A stretch of 64,000 bases of DNA from Oxobacter pfennigii (GCF_001317355.1 NZ_LKET01000068.1:62001-126000); one strand, 5' to 3'. Positions 1 to 7,652 are shown, counted from the stretch's first letter. Translations and numbers: made by a program. Notes: a model not told the origin generated them from the sequence alone.

Positions 1-23
1 TCAAAAATTACTTTTATTGCCAT
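1..23 (-). CDS. 5' end of a prophage-type gene, cut by the window edge
   Basis: An ATG at 23-21 on the minus strand follows a good ribosome binding site (GGGAGAG, about 26-34) and opens seven codons before the window ends. It lies downstream of the excisionase-like and Cro-like genes in the same direction, so it is probably the next early gene of the integrated element. Nothing can be said about its product. Confidence 0.35.
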
Positions 24-100
24 GGTCTCTCCCTTTCACTCATATTTGAAGATTAGGATGTTATTATTTGCTACATATTATTCATACTGCTTGTACATTT

Positions 101-394
101 TTATAAAGCAGCATCTGCTTCTAAGAAAGTTTTATGTACGTCTTTAAGCAACTTTTTAAGTATGTCCATCTTTTTAGTAAGATTTTCAACTTCCCCCTCG
201 AGCTCAATTTCCTTTGATGTTTTGCCATACTTTAAAAAATTGGTATACTCATCTACATCCCTTTGGGAGCACCTTAGTTCGTTGCCGACGAGGAAACCAT
301 TTAATTTTTTCCTCTCAAATTCTTTTTTTATAGTTACAGTGGTTACATTAAACATTGCAGCAAGTTCTTTAGCTGTATAATATTTGAAGTCCAC
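101..394 (-). CDS. Small helix-turn-helix protein (excisionase/MerR-like fold)
   Basis: The 97-residue protein starts with a winged-helix segment typical of excisionase-type DNA-binding proteins: YYTAKELAAMFNVTTVTIKK at about residues 5-24, then a recognition part ending near residue 50. Residues 60-90 are charged and likely form a coiled coil. It lies 11 bp downstream of the Cro-like gene in the same direction, as expected for an early operon of a lysogenic element. It could act as excisionase for the integrase at 1591 or as an early regulator. The fold is clear; the exact role is inferred. Confidence 0.65.
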   Translation of the reverse strand: MDFKYYTAKELAAMFNVTTVTIKKEFERKKLNGFLVGNELRCSQRDVDEYTNFLKYGKTSKEIELEGEVENLTKKMDILKKLLKDVHKTFLEADAAL

Positions 395-405
395 ATCATC
401 ACCGC

Positions 406-636
406 CTATGCACTTTTATATTCATTGCCAAATATCTCCTTTATGTCCACCCCAAAAGCAGCAGCTATTACCTTCTGACTGTCTCTCCTGGGGCATACTT
501 TGCCTTTTTCCCAATTCCAGTATGCCTTCTGATTTGTTTGGCATTGTTCCGCTGCTTCTATCTGGGACCATCCTTTAATGGTCCTTAATATTTCAAGTTT
601 TTTATTCCAGGCTAATCCCATAAATAGTTCATTCAT
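406..636 (-). CDS. Cro-like XRE-family transcriptional regulator
   Basis: The 76-residue protein has an XRE helix-turn-helix (GWSQIEAAEQCQTNQKAYWNW, about residues 22-42). The start follows the ribosome binding site AGAGGTGAT. It is transcribed divergently from the repressor at 858 across an operator-rich gap, the layout of a phage cI/cro switch. Its position as first gene of the leftward operon makes a Cro-like or early-gene activator role likely. This is inference from arrangement. Confidence 0.75.
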   Translation of the reverse strand: MNELFMGLAWNKKLEILRTIKGWSQIEAAEQCQTNQKAYWNWEKGKVCPRRDSQKVIAAAFGVDIKEIFGNEYKSA

Positions 637-679
637 TTTTTTATCACCTCTTTTAATTTGCTTTATTTAGCTTAGTTTT

Positions 680-708
680 ATTTTACGTAATTAATTACGT
701 AATTACAA
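680..708 (-). promoter_or_regulatory. Leftward early promoter of the Cro-like operon
   Basis: On the minus strand TTGTAA (708-703) and TAAAAT (685-680) are spaced by 17 bp. The 16-bp palindrome ACGTAATTAATTACGT at 685-700 fills the spacer, so a repressor bound there would block RNA polymerase directly. Confidence 0.6.
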
Positions 709-823
709 CAATACACATACGTAATATTACGTCATATTGTGTCATTTAAAGAAATTACTGCATTGATTTCATTATTTATCATAAAATTACGCAATTTTCT
801 TGACTATTTAACGTTATTTACGT
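685..823. promoter_or_regulatory. Operator array of ACGT palindromes in the divergent control region
   Basis: Three related dyads carry the half site TTACGT: 685-700 (ACGT, 8-bp gap, ACGT), 719-732 (ACGTAATATTACGT) and 811-823 (ACGT, 5-bp gap, ACGT). The first lies in the spacer of the leftward promoter and the last in the spacer of the rightward promoter. This is the expected arrangement for a repressor controlling both directions. The differing gaps suggest unequal affinities. Confidence 0.65.
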
Positions 824-828
824 ATAAT
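800..828 (+). promoter_or_regulatory. Promoter of the repressor-protease-integrase operon
   Basis: TTGACT (800-805) and TATAAT (823-828) are separated by exactly 17 bp, a near-consensus sigma-A promoter. The repressor start lies 30 bp downstream. An ACGT dyad overlaps the spacer, which suggests autoregulation. Confidence 0.75.
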
Positions 829-857
829 TACTTTATTACGATTAATAGGTGGTAGTT

Positions 858-1235
858 ATGTTTGATAAGAAGGAAATTGGAAAAAAAGTAAAACAAGCTA
901 GAGAAATTAAGAGTGAAAAAATTGGTTATAAGTTCACAGGGCTTATGTTGGCTAATGAACTTGGTCTGTCTAGGAGCTATATTGGGGATATAGAAGCTGG
1001 CCGCTCACCTGCCCCAAAAGAAGTTTTAAATAAAATAATAGAAATATGTGGATTGCCGCAAAATTATTTTGATGAGGATGATTTCCGTTCTTTCTCTATA
1101 ACAGATGACGATGAAATAAATCAGTTAGAGCAGGAATTTAAATTAATGTTTCACAAAATAAAAAAGCTTTCATCAAGCGATAGGCAAAAAATATTAAAAA
1201 TGATTGATATATTTGAAAAGGAGAACAATGAATAA
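858..1235 (+). CDS. XRE-family (cI-like) repressor
   Basis: The 125-residue protein has an N-terminal XRE helix-turn-helix (about residues 5-60, with LGLSRSYIGDIEAGR as recognition region) and a charged C-terminal tail without a LexA-type peptidase domain. The ATG at 858 is preferred over a GTG at 849 because AGGTGGT at 847-853 is correctly spaced from it. The downstream protease gene overlaps its last 8 bases. A repressor lacking an autocleavage domain next to an ImmA-like protease matches the ImmR/ImmA logic of ICEBs1-type elements. That functional pairing is inferred. Confidence 0.8.
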   Translation: MFDKKEIGKKVKQAREIKSEKIGYKFTGLMLANELGLSRSYIGDIEAGRSPAPKEVLNKIIEICGLPQNYFDEDDFRSFSITDDDEINQLEQEFKLMFHKIKKLSSSDRQKILKMIDIFEKENNE

Positions 1236-1551
1236 AACGATTATTTATGAAGTAGCTTGTTTTATGAGACGCTTGGAAGAAGATAATTCTATCAGAATTA
1301 CTTTTGAAAAGTTAGATAGTATTTATGGATTGCTTTATAAAGGTCTTAACGATAAATATCTTATTGTTATTAATTCAAATTTATCACCCGAAAAACAACT
1401 CGAAACCATATGGCACGAATCGAAACATCTATATTCCCATGACATGGAAGAAGGCGATATGGAAGTAATAGAGAAGGAGGCTGTTGAATTTAGTAAATAT
1501 GCTTTAGAATACTCACCCGAAGTTTTATCCGAATGTAGAAATGCTTGGTAA
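1228..1551 (+). CDS. ImmA/IrrE-type metallopeptidase
   Basis: The 107-residue protein contains the zincin motif HESKH followed by LYSHD, typical of ImmA/IrrE-type proteases encoded beside phage or ICE repressors. The ATG at 1228 follows AAGGAG at 1218-1223, and its first 8 bases overlap the repressor stop, indicating translational coupling. It is shorter than many family members, holding little beyond the catalytic core. The probable role is cleavage of the neighbouring repressor to induce the element; this is inferred from context. Confidence 0.75.
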   Translation: MNKTIIYEVACFMRRLEEDNSIRITFEKLDSIYGLLYKGLNDKYLIVINSNLSPEKQLETIWHESKHLYSHDMEEGDMEVIEKEAVEFSKYALEYSPEVLSECRNAW

Positions 1552-1557
1552 TTTATT

Positions 1558-1578
1558 TCTGTCCTGAATCTGTCCTGG
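1558..1578 (-). repeat. Candidate integrase arm-type sites upstream of int
   Basis: Two copies of TCTGTCCT, 11 bp apart, sit directly before the integrase start. They read AGGACAGAT on the minus strand and match three copies just after the integrase gene, in inverted orientation. This is the pattern of arm-type sites bound by the N-terminal domain of Tn916/lambda-type integrases. Confidence 0.4.
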
Positions 1579-1590
1579 AAGGAGGGTAAA

Positions 1591-2742
1591 ATGTCAATAC
1601 GTAAAATAGAAGAAGGATACTATGTTGAGGTTTATCTTGGAAAGGATCCTTTAACCGGAAAAAAGAAGCGAAAAACAAAAACATGTAAAACCTCTAAGGA
1701 GGCTAAAGCTTTTGAAGCTAAATGGCTGACGATGAGTGCAAATGGAGAAATAGAGTACGGAAGCAAAATGACGCTCAGTGATTACCTCGATTATTGGTAT
1801 AAATCTTATGTATTGGTGCAATGTGCCTATCAAACTCAAACCAGATATACTACATTTTGTAACTGCATTAAAAATCATATAGGGCATATAAAAATTGATA
1901 AATTAGCACCGCCAATAATACAGCAGTTTTATAATAATCTGTTGGGGGAAACTAAAAAATTAAAAAACGGTACTGTAATTAACAGATATGCTCAAGGTAC
2001 CGTTTTAAAAACCCATAAAATGCTCCATTTAGCCCTAAAATGGGCTGTAATCTGGCAGATGATACGTATTAACCCTACAGATAATGTTTCGCCTCCTAGT
2101 GACGATAAGAGAGAAATAGAAGTTTGGTCACTGAATGAAATAAAAATTTTTATGGATTTTATCAAGGATAATGCAAAATTTTTTAATGCAGTTACTTTGG
2201 CATATAGTACCGGCATGAGAGAAGCCGAGATATCCGCTCTTAAATGGGATGCAGTGGACTTCAATAGTCAAATTATAAAAGTAAAGCATAGCATGGTTGA
2301 AAAAAAGGGCGGTGTTTTAGTGCCTGAAACACCAAAAACTAAAAATTCCAAGAGAAATATACCAATCGACACCGTAACTATGGAATGGCTAAATAAATTG
2401 AAAGCTGCTCAGGAGGATGCATCAAAGGTAAATCATATAGACTATGAATATGTTTGCTGCTGGGAAGATGGCAGGCCATTAAGACCTCAATATATAACAA
2501 AGACATTTTCAAAGTGTGTTCAGTCCTGCAGCGATAAAGTAAAGACAATTACATTCCACGGTTTAAGACATACACATGCAAGTCTGCTGTATGATATCAA
2601 AGAAACAAGCAATGTAATATCTAAAAGGCTTGGTCATGCCCGGACATCTGTAACAGATGATATTTATATCCACATTAAAAAGGATGCAGAGAGAGCTGCG
2701 GCAGATAAGTTAGGACAGATTTTTAAGATTGGACAGATTTAG
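1591..2742 (+). CDS. int: Tyrosine site-specific integrase (Tn916/ICE type)
   Basis: The 383-residue recombinase is full length. An N-terminal arm-binding domain (residues 1-50, rich in Lys/Arg and Gly) precedes a core-binding domain (about 65-165) and the catalytic domain. Catalytic residues are visible: Arg in STGMREAEISALKWD, the HGLRHTHAS box, and LGHARTSVTDDIY with the nucleophilic Tyr. The start follows GGAAGGAGGG. It is the last gene of the element and its end lies 75 bp from the 3' end of tRNA-Cys, so the tRNA 3' region is the likely attachment site. The other att site lies outside the window. Confidence 0.92.
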   Translation: MSIRKIEEGYYVEVYLGKDPLTGKKKRKTKTCKTSKEAKAFEAKWLTMSANGEIEYGSKMTLSDYLDYWYKSYVLVQCAYQTQTRYTTFCNCIKNHIGHIKIDKLAPPIIQQFYNNLLGETKKLKNGTVINRYAQGTVLKTHKMLHLALKWAVIWQMIRINPTDNVSPPSDDKREIEVWSLNEIKIFMDFIKDNAKFFNAVTLAYSTGMREAEISALKWDAVDFNSQIIKVKHSMVEKKGGVLVPETPKTKNSKRNIPIDTVTMEWLNKLKAAQEDASKVNHIDYEYVCCWEDGRPLRPQYITKTFSKCVQSCSDKVKTITFHGLRHTHASLLYDIKETSNVISKRLGHARTSVTDDIYIHIKKDAERAAADKLGQIFKIGQI

Positions 2743-2751
2743 GACAGATTT
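2712..2751 (+). repeat. Three GGACAGATT direct repeats at the element end
   Basis: GGACAGATT occurs at 2713, 2731 and 2742, straddling the last codons and stop of the integrase gene. Inverted copies precede the gene. They are candidate integrase arm sites near the att end and also shape the C-terminus (GQIFKIGQI). Confidence 0.45.
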
Positions 2752-2779
2752 GCATTTTTGAGCAATAATTTCTCAAAAT

Positions 2780-2811
2780 AAAAAATCCCCGAAACATTTG
2801 ATGTTTCAGGG
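2780..2811 (-). terminator. Terminator of the tRNA operon
   Basis: An 11-bp stem (ATGTTTCAGGG with CCCCGAAACAT, 3-nt loop) is followed on the minus strand by a run of Ts. It lies just past the 3' end of tRNA-Cys. Confidence 0.85.
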
Positions 2812-2817
2812 CTTCTC

Positions 2818-2892
<75 letters not shown>

Positions 2893-2895
2893 ACA

Positions 2896-2971
2896 TGGAG
2901 CGGGAAACGGGGCTCAAACCCGCGACCTTCGCCTTGGCAAGGCGACGCTCTATCAACTGAGCTATTCCCGC
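2896..2971 (-). tRNA. tRNA-Gly (GCC)
   Basis: The 76-nt gene has encoded CCA, acceptor stem GCGGGAA/TTCCCGC and anticodon GCC in the loop TTGCCAA. Confidence 0.95.
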
Positions 2972-3020
2972 ATATTAGGATAGGGATACATTATGTAATA
3001 TGCTTCCTCTATCATTAAAA

Positions 3021-3096
3021 TGGTGGCCAGAGTCGGAATCGAACCAACGACACGTGGATTTTCAGTCCACTGCTCTACCGACTGAGCTATCTGGCC
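3021..3096 (-). tRNA. tRNA-Phe (GAA)
   Basis: The 76-nt gene has encoded CCA, acceptor stem GGCCAGA/TCTGGCC and anticodon GAA in the loop CTGAAAA. Confidence 0.95.
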
Positions 3097-3099
3097 ATA

Positions 3100-3176
3100 T
3101 GGCGACCCAGAAGGGGCTCGAACCCTCGACCTCCGGCGTGACAGGCCGGCACTCTAACCAACTGAGCTACTGGGCC
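3100..3176 (-). tRNA. tRNA-Asp (GTC)
   Basis: The 77-nt gene has encoded CCA, acceptor stem GGCCCAG/CTGGGTC with one G-U pair, and anticodon GTC in the loop CTGTCAC. Confidence 0.95.
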
Positions 3177-3181
3177 ATATG

Positions 3182-3257
3182 TGGTGGGAACAATAGGGCT
3201 CGAACCTATGACCCTCTGCTTGTAAGGCAGATGCTCTCCCAGCTGAGCTATGCTCCC
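3182..3257 (-). tRNA. tRNA-Val (TAC)
   Basis: The 76-nt gene has encoded CCA, acceptor stem GGGAGCA/TGTTCCC and anticodon TAC in the loop CTTACAA. It is first in the operon. It decodes GUA, the codon proposed as specifier in the valS T-box at 28.7 kb. Confidence 0.95.
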
Positions 3258-3292
3258 ACATATCGCATACATTTGTTTCAGCGACATAAATT

Positions 3293-3321
3293 AGTATATA
3301 ATATCTAGTTAGCAAAGTCAA
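3293..3321 (-). promoter_or_regulatory. Promoter of the tRNA operon
   Basis: On the minus strand TTGACT (3321-3316) and TATACT (3298-3293) are spaced by 17 bp. They lie about 36 bp upstream of tRNA-Val, with no other gene between. Confidence 0.8.
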
Positions 3322-3384
3322 CAACTTTTATAGCAAAATATTTTATTAAAATAAGTATCCCCTAACCCCTGGATTTTAGTACAT

Positions 3385-4272
3385 TTATTGGTTAAGACCC
3401 GATTCCTTAAGCTCGCGAATATCCTTTTGCGAGAAATGATATTTTGTATTGCAGAAATGGCAAACCACTTCTGTTTCTTTTTCTTCTTTTTCCATGCTTT
3501 CAAGCTCCTCATGCCCCAGGCTTAAAAGAAGCCTTTCAACCTTTTTCTTGCTGCAGTCGCATATGAATTCAGGCTCATATTCCTCCTGAATTTTGGGGTC
3601 CATTCCATCCAAAAGCTCAGCTATAATATCCTCCGCCTTTCCGCCATCCTTTATCATCTGTGTTACGGGAGGTATTTCATCTAAGCGGAACTCCAATATG
3701 TCTCTAGTAAATTCGCTGGCCTCAGGCATAGCCTGGATCATGAATCCTCCGGCAGCAACAACAGAATTGTCGGTATCAACTAAGACTCCTAATGCTACGG
3801 CAGAAGGCACCTGCTCGGAAGAAGCAAAATAATATGTTATATCTTCGGCTATTTCTCCTGAAATTATGGGCACATAACCTACATAAGGCTCTTTTAACCC
3901 CAAATCCCGAATAACTGTCAAGCGCCCGTCTGTACCTACAGCTCCGCCTACATCCAGCTTTCCTTCCGCATTAAGGGGACGTGCTATATTAGGATTTGAT
4001 ATATATCCTTTTACATTGCCTTTGTTATCGCTTACTGTAACGATTTGGCCGGCTTCTCCTCCGCCGTTTATCTGCACCGTTAATCTGTCCCTGTCATTTT
4101 TAAGCATTGTTCCCATCATGGATGCTGCAGTCATCATTCTACCTAAAGCTGCCGACGCCACGGGGGTGGTATTATGTATTTTTCTGGCTTCCTCAACTAT
4201 CTGTGTGGTTATGGCAGCAAAGAATCTTAATTCTCCACCCGCAGCAGTCCCTCTTATTATCCTGTCTTTCAT
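3385..4272 (-). CDS. hslO: Hsp33 redox-regulated chaperonin
   Basis: The 295-residue protein matches Hsp33 over its full length. The N-terminal region (MKDRIIRGTAAGG) and the central substrate-binding domain are recognisable. The C-terminal redox switch has four zinc-binding cysteines in CDC (238, 240) and CHFC (271, 274). Under oxidative stress these form disulfides and activate a cytoplasmic holdase. The start at 4272 follows GGAGGGTACATA; a longer reading lacks a ribosome binding site. It lies 17 bp downstream of the methyltransferase gene, probably in one operon. Confidence 0.95.
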   Translation of the reverse strand: MKDRIIRGTAAGGELRFFAAITTQIVEEARKIHNTTPVASAALGRMMTAASMMGTMLKNDRDRLTVQINGGGEAGQIVTVSDNKGNVKGYISNPNIARPLNAEGKLDVGGAVGTDGRLTVIRDLGLKEPYVGYVPIISGEIAEDITYYFASSEQVPSAVALGVLVDTDNSVVAAGGFMIQAMPEASEFTRDILEFRLDEIPPVTQMIKDGGKAEDIIAELLDGMDPKIQEEYEPEFICDCSKKKVERLLLSLGHEELESMEKEEKETEVVCHFCNTKYHFSQKDIRELKESGLNQ

Positions 4273-4289
4273 TATGTACCCTCCATCTA

Positions 4290-5024
4290 TTATTTCTTGC
4301 AGCAAAAGGAAATCCTTTCGGAATCATCCTTTGCCCTATAGTATGTGTAAGCTTCGTTCATTTCTATGGAAGCAAATCCTGCTTCTTTAAGCATTCCTTG
4401 TATTTCATTGCTTTCATATATCTTTTCAGTATGAAATTCTTCAAACCTCCTATATAATATGCCTTCCCTTATAAAAAAGGTAATAAAAAATTCCACTGTT
4501 TTTTCATCGGTTAAATTATTTTCCCAAATATATGCCGCATCTTCTTCGTTATAAGTAAAGGTATTATTGCCGATTATGTTTTTTAGTTTATAAGAAGAAT
4601 TTATATCAAATATAAAAATGCCAGTATGGCTTAAATGATTATATACCCATTTAAAAATTTGAATTAGATCTTCTTTATTAGTTATGTAGTTGATGCTGTC
4701 ACACAAGCATATGACGGCATCAAACTCATCTTCTACATTGATGCTTCTCATATCCTGATTAAGAAATCTTATTTTCAGCCCTGCATCCAGTGCTTTTTTG
4801 TATGCTATTGAGAGCATTTCATCTGATAAATCAAAAGCAGTAACATTATACCCTAATTGCGCCATATTTACAGATATACTTCCTGTGCCGCAGGCCATCT
4901 CAAGTATTTTTTCAGCTTCTGAATTATTGCTTTTTATCCTGCCATGGATGTGGCTGCTCCAGCCTTCATAATCAATATCGCTCATCAGCATGTCATAAAT
5001 TAAGGCAAAATCCTCATATTGCAC
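4290..5024 (-). CDS. Class I SAM-dependent methyltransferase
   Basis: The protein has a Rossmann methyltransferase core: ILEMACGTGSISVNMAQLG (SAM-binding motif I), the acidic residue in FDLSDEML, and AVICLCDSINYI as motif IV region. The GTG at 5024 is chosen because AGGGGGTGG is spaced correctly from it and it gives the family-like beginning VQYEDFALIYDML; upstream ATGs have no ribosome binding site. The product is about 244 residues, cytoplasmic, with unknown substrate. It is co-directional with hslO. Confidence 0.82.
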   Translation of the reverse strand: MQYEDFALIYDMLMSDIDYEGWSSHIHGRIKSNNSEAEKILEMACGTGSISVNMAQLGYNVTAFDLSDEMLSIAYKKALDAGLKIRFLNQDMRSINVEDEFDAVICLCDSINYITNKEDLIQIFKWVYNHLSHTGIFIFDINSSYKLKNIIGNNTFTYNEEDAAYIWENNLTDEKTVEFFITFFIREGILYRRFEEFHTEKIYESNEIQGMLKEAGFASIEMNEAYTYYRAKDDSERISFCCKK

Positions 5025-5045
5025 GCGTTTCCACCCCCTGAAATC

Positions 5046-5140
5046 CACTATCATTATAGCATGCGAACTGCGTTGAAGCATGTTTTAATGATTCCTACCT
5101 TGCGGCAATGCCGCATAATATTCAGGAATCATTATAGCAT
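5046..5140 (-). repeat. Palindromic repeat carrying two TGCTATAATGAT promoter boxes
   Basis: The 13-bp word ATGCTATAATGAT occurs twice on the minus strand (about 5139-5127 and 5062-5050). Between them lies an inverted repeat AATGATTCCT/AGGAATCATT (5087-5096 and 5124-5133) enclosing a GCGGCATTGCCGC mini-palindrome. The nearer TATAAT is about 30 bp before the methyltransferase start, so it can be its extended -10 box. Similar units occur at 19.97, 20.6 and 43.26 kb. Confidence 0.55.
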
Positions 5141-5143
5141 ATC

Positions 5144-5180
5144 TTAAAAAATATACCTACCTCTACCAGGTAGGTATATT
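5144..5180 (-). terminator. Terminator of the spore protein gene
   Basis: A 13-bp perfect stem (AATATACCTACCT with AGGTAGGTATATT, 5-nt loop) overlaps the stop codon and is followed on the minus strand by TTTTTT. Confidence 0.8.
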
Positions 5181-5450
5181 GCCGCTTTTCATGTCATCGT
5201 CTCTTCTTTCCTTATTGCGCCTAGTCATAATTCCTCCTATCCTTCCTGTCTCGCTTGCCGTCAAGCCGCTCCAGCCTAATTGCCTTACCTTATCGTCAAG
5301 TCCCAGTTCCTTTGCAATTTCATACTTTTGCTTTTCTCTGGCTATTTCTTCTTCGGACAGAGGCCTGTTTGACTTTATCTTTGCCTTAATTACCTTTTTA
5401 AAAGGTGTCTTCTTTACAAGCTTGGCATCCAGGAAATCGTAGTATCTCAT
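5163..5450 (-). CDS. Divergent alpha/beta-type small acid-soluble spore protein
   Basis: The 95-residue protein carries the SASP signature in its C-terminal half: KYEIAKELGL, then GLTASETGRIGGIMTRR, matching the DNA-binding helices of alpha/beta SASPs. These coat spore DNA and protect it. It is unusual in having a basic N-terminal extension of about 40 residues (LVKKTPFKKVIKAKIKS) and a low-complexity tail, compared with the 60-80 residues of classical members such as the one at 20278. The start follows AGAGGGGG. A plausible sigma-G promoter lies upstream. Family membership is fairly sure; the role of the extension is unknown. Confidence 0.75.
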   Translation of the reverse strand: MRYYDFLDAKLVKKTPFKKVIKAKIKSNRPLSEEEIAREKQKYEIAKELGLDDKVRQLGWSGLTASETGRIGGIMTRRNKERRDDDMKSGNIPTW

Positions 5451-5472
5451 TATACTACCCCCTCTAAATGAG

Positions 5473-5501
5473 TAGTATATGGAATTATGCTAATTTTATT
5501 C
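5473..5501 (-). promoter_or_regulatory. Possible sigma-G (forespore) promoter
   Basis: On the minus strand GAATA (5501-5497), a 17-bp spacer and TATACTA (5479-5473) fit the forespore consensus GHATR-N17/18-CATWHTA with one mismatch. The start codon is 23 bp downstream of the -10 box. Confidence 0.45.
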
Positions 5502-6644
5502 TTTATCAAGCATCTCTAGTATTGAGCTGAATATATCAATGGCATTCAGCAATATTCTTTCATCAAAATTGAACTTGCTGTTATGAAGAGGATGGGTAAA
5601 ACCCTCATCTTCATTTCTGCTTCCCAAAAGGAAGAAGAGCTGGGGAGCAATTTCCCTATAATATGAAAAATCCTCGGATATCATTAGAGGTTTTACAACT
5701 TCCACATTCTCCTCTCCAGCGGCCTTAATTAACATATCAAACAGCCTGGCATCATTTTTGACTTCAGGATACATATCCCGAATCTCTGTTTCTATTGTGC
5801 AGTCGTTTGCCTTTGCCAAACCATCGCAGAACATGTTTATGCTATCCTTTATGGTACTGTATACATCTTTGGAAAAAGCTCTGATTGTACCCTCTAAGGT
5901 TACTTTGCCCGCAAGTATGTTCCTTGCCTCTCCCCCGTATATTTTCCCTAAAGTTATAACTGCATTTTCCCTTGGGTCTATCTTTCTTGAAATTACTGTC
6001 TGCACCGCCTGTATTACCTGGGATGCAGCAATAACAGAATCTATCCCCGTATGAGGAAGTGCCCCGTGGCCTGATTTTCCTTTTACATGAATATCTATTT
6101 CTCCGTTCCTTGCGGTGATTGGCCCAATACAGCAGCCTATTTTCCCCTGCTCTATTTCAGGATAAATGTGCATGCTAAGTACTGCCTTTATGTTGAATTT
6201 ATCAAGTACCTTGCTCTTTAAAATTACCTCCGCTCCTCCCGGTCCTTCTTCTGCAGGCTGAAATATCAATATAACGGAATTATCCAAGCTCATTTTTGAA
6301 TTTACTATTGTATAAGCCAGCCCCAACAATGACGCCACGTGGCCGTCATGGCCGCATGCATGCATTAACCCGGGAATCTTTGAGCAATAGGCCAAATCAT
6401 TTTCTTCCTTCACTTCCAGGCAGTCCATATCCGCTCTGACTGCGACTGAGGAATTACCTTTCTTACCTTTGATAACGCCTATAATACCGGTCTTAGCAAT
6501 GCCTTCTATAACTTCTATACCAAGTTTTAATAAATATTCTTTTATGTATTTTGATGTTTCATATTCCTCAAAGCCCATTTCTGGGTTCATATGGATATGC
6601 CTTCTTATATCTGTTATTTCCTTTAAAAGTATATCGTCTCTCAT
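5496..6644 (-). CDS. M20-family amidohydrolase, candidate N-acetyl-diaminopimelate deacetylase
   Basis: The 382-residue metallo-amidohydrolase has the M20D motifs: HACGHD (residues 95-100), EEGPGG (132-137) with catalytic Glu, and a C-terminal PLHNSKFN metal-ligand region. The family removes N-acyl groups from amino acids (aminoacylase, IAA-amino-acid hydrolase, DapL/YkuR). asd, dapA, dapB, an aminotransferase and dapH follow within 7 kb and no other deacetylase is present, so DapL is a reasonable guess. It is not in their operon. The ATG at 6644 sits 9 bp after AGGAG; the ATG 9 bp upstream abuts it. Confidence 0.7.
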   Translation of the reverse strand: MRDDILLKEITDIRRHIHMNPEMGFEEYETSKYIKEYLLKLGIEVIEGIAKTGIIGVIKGKKGNSSVAVRADMDCLEVKEENDLAYCSKIPGLMHACGHDGHVASLLGLAYTIVNSKMSLDNSVILIFQPAEEGPGGAEVILKSKVLDKFNIKAVLSMHIYPEIEQGKIGCCIGPITARNGEIDIHVKGKSGHGALPHTGIDSVIAASQVIQAVQTVISRKIDPRENAVITLGKIYGGEARNILAGKVTLEGTIRAFSKDVYSTIKDSINMFCDGLAKANDCTIETEIRDMYPEVKNDARLFDMLIKAAGEENVEVVKPLMISEDFSYYREIAPQLFFLLGSRNEDEGFTHPLHNSKFNFDERILLNAIDIFSSILEMLDKE

Positions 6645-6761
6645 TAATTCCATCTCCTGGCTTTTCTGCCATAATAAATATACCACAATAGTAGCATAGC
6701 CTATTATTTGGTGTCAATTCAATGAAAATTCACATAAATTAATATATCCCGAGCATCTTTA

Positions 6762-6823
6762 TTGACATCCGCTTTTCAAACTGTTATTGTTAATATGAGC
6801 AAATTATTAGCAGATTATTAGCA
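6762..6823 (+). promoter_or_regulatory. Promoter and direct-repeat operator of the DeoR gene
   Basis: TTGACA (6762-6767), a 17-bp spacer and TATTGT (6785-6790) form a plausible promoter. Immediately downstream ATTATTAGCA is repeated at 6803-6812 and 6814-6823, an 11-bp period that places both copies on one DNA face. Such tandem sites often bind DeoR-family repressors, so autoregulation is likely. Confidence 0.5.
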
Positions 6824-6880
6824 TAAATTTGTAATCACTTTTGCATAATAGCGAATATACTATATAGGGAGGTGATGGAA

Positions 6881-7648
6881 ATGCTGACTGAAGAGAGGAA
6901 AAAGAAAATACTGCAAATGATTGATAACGACGGCATTGTCCAGATTCAAAGCCTTGCCGATAATTTTGATGTTTCAATTTATACAATACGAAGGGATTTG
7001 GCGGACTTAGAAAAGAAAGGCCTGCTTAAAAAAACCCACGGCGGTGCCGTTAAGGTGGAAAAAGCAATGTGGCTCCCAACTGTTGAAGAAGGCATGAAGG
7101 AAGCAGCAGCCGAGAAAAAAGCCATAGCAATGAGAGCCTCGAAATACATAGAGGATGGAGATACCATTTTTTTAATGGGAAGCACCATATCCCATGCAAT
7201 GGTACCTTTAATATGCGATATGAGATTGACTGTGGTCACTAACTCCCTTGATGTGGCAAAGATTATATGCAGCTATGAAAATATCGAAACCATTATAATC
7301 GGCGGTAAAATCAAAAATTATAAAGGAAATATTTTAGGAAGCAGTGCTGTTTACGAAATGGAAAAATACAGTCTGGATAAAGCCTTTATCCCCTGTGCCG
7401 GTGTCCAGGCAAAAAAAGGCATAACCACATCCACCATCGATACTGCTGATTTTACAAGAGCGGTAATTAAGGCATCGGATGAAAATATTCTCATCACCGA
7501 TTACAGAAAAATAGGACGTATAACCTTTTCAAAAATCTGCAATATTGATCAGATACAGCGCCTTATTACAGATAATAAAGCCGACAAAAATGAGCTTGAT
7601 GAAATAGCCAGAACCGGTGTCAGTATAGATATTGTTGAAACGTTTTAA
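6881..7648 (+). CDS. DeoR-family transcriptional regulator
   Basis: The 255-residue protein has the DeoR winged helix-turn-helix at its N-terminus (MLTEERKKKILQMI, then VSIYTIRRDLADLEKKG, KKTHGGAV) and a C-terminal sugar-phosphate sensor domain with DGDTIFLMGSTIS and VTNSLDVA segments. The family responds to phosphorylated sugars or related metabolites. The ATG at 6881 follows GGGAGG. It is divergent from the M20 gene and upstream of asd, but a 185-nt palindrome separates it from asd, so its targets are uncertain. Confidence 0.85.
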   Translation: MLTEERKKKILQMIDNDGIVQIQSLADNFDVSIYTIRRDLADLEKKGLLKKTHGGAVKVEKAMWLPTVEEGMKEAAAEKKAIAMRASKYIEDGDTIFLMGSTISHAMVPLICDMRLTVVTNSLDVAKIICSYENIETIIIGGKIKNYKGNILGSSAVYEMEKYSLDKAFIPCAGVQAKKGITTSTIDTADFTRAVIKASDENILITDYRKIGRITFSKICNIDQIQRLITDNKADKNELDEIARTGVSIDIVETF

Positions 7649-7652
7649 TAAC

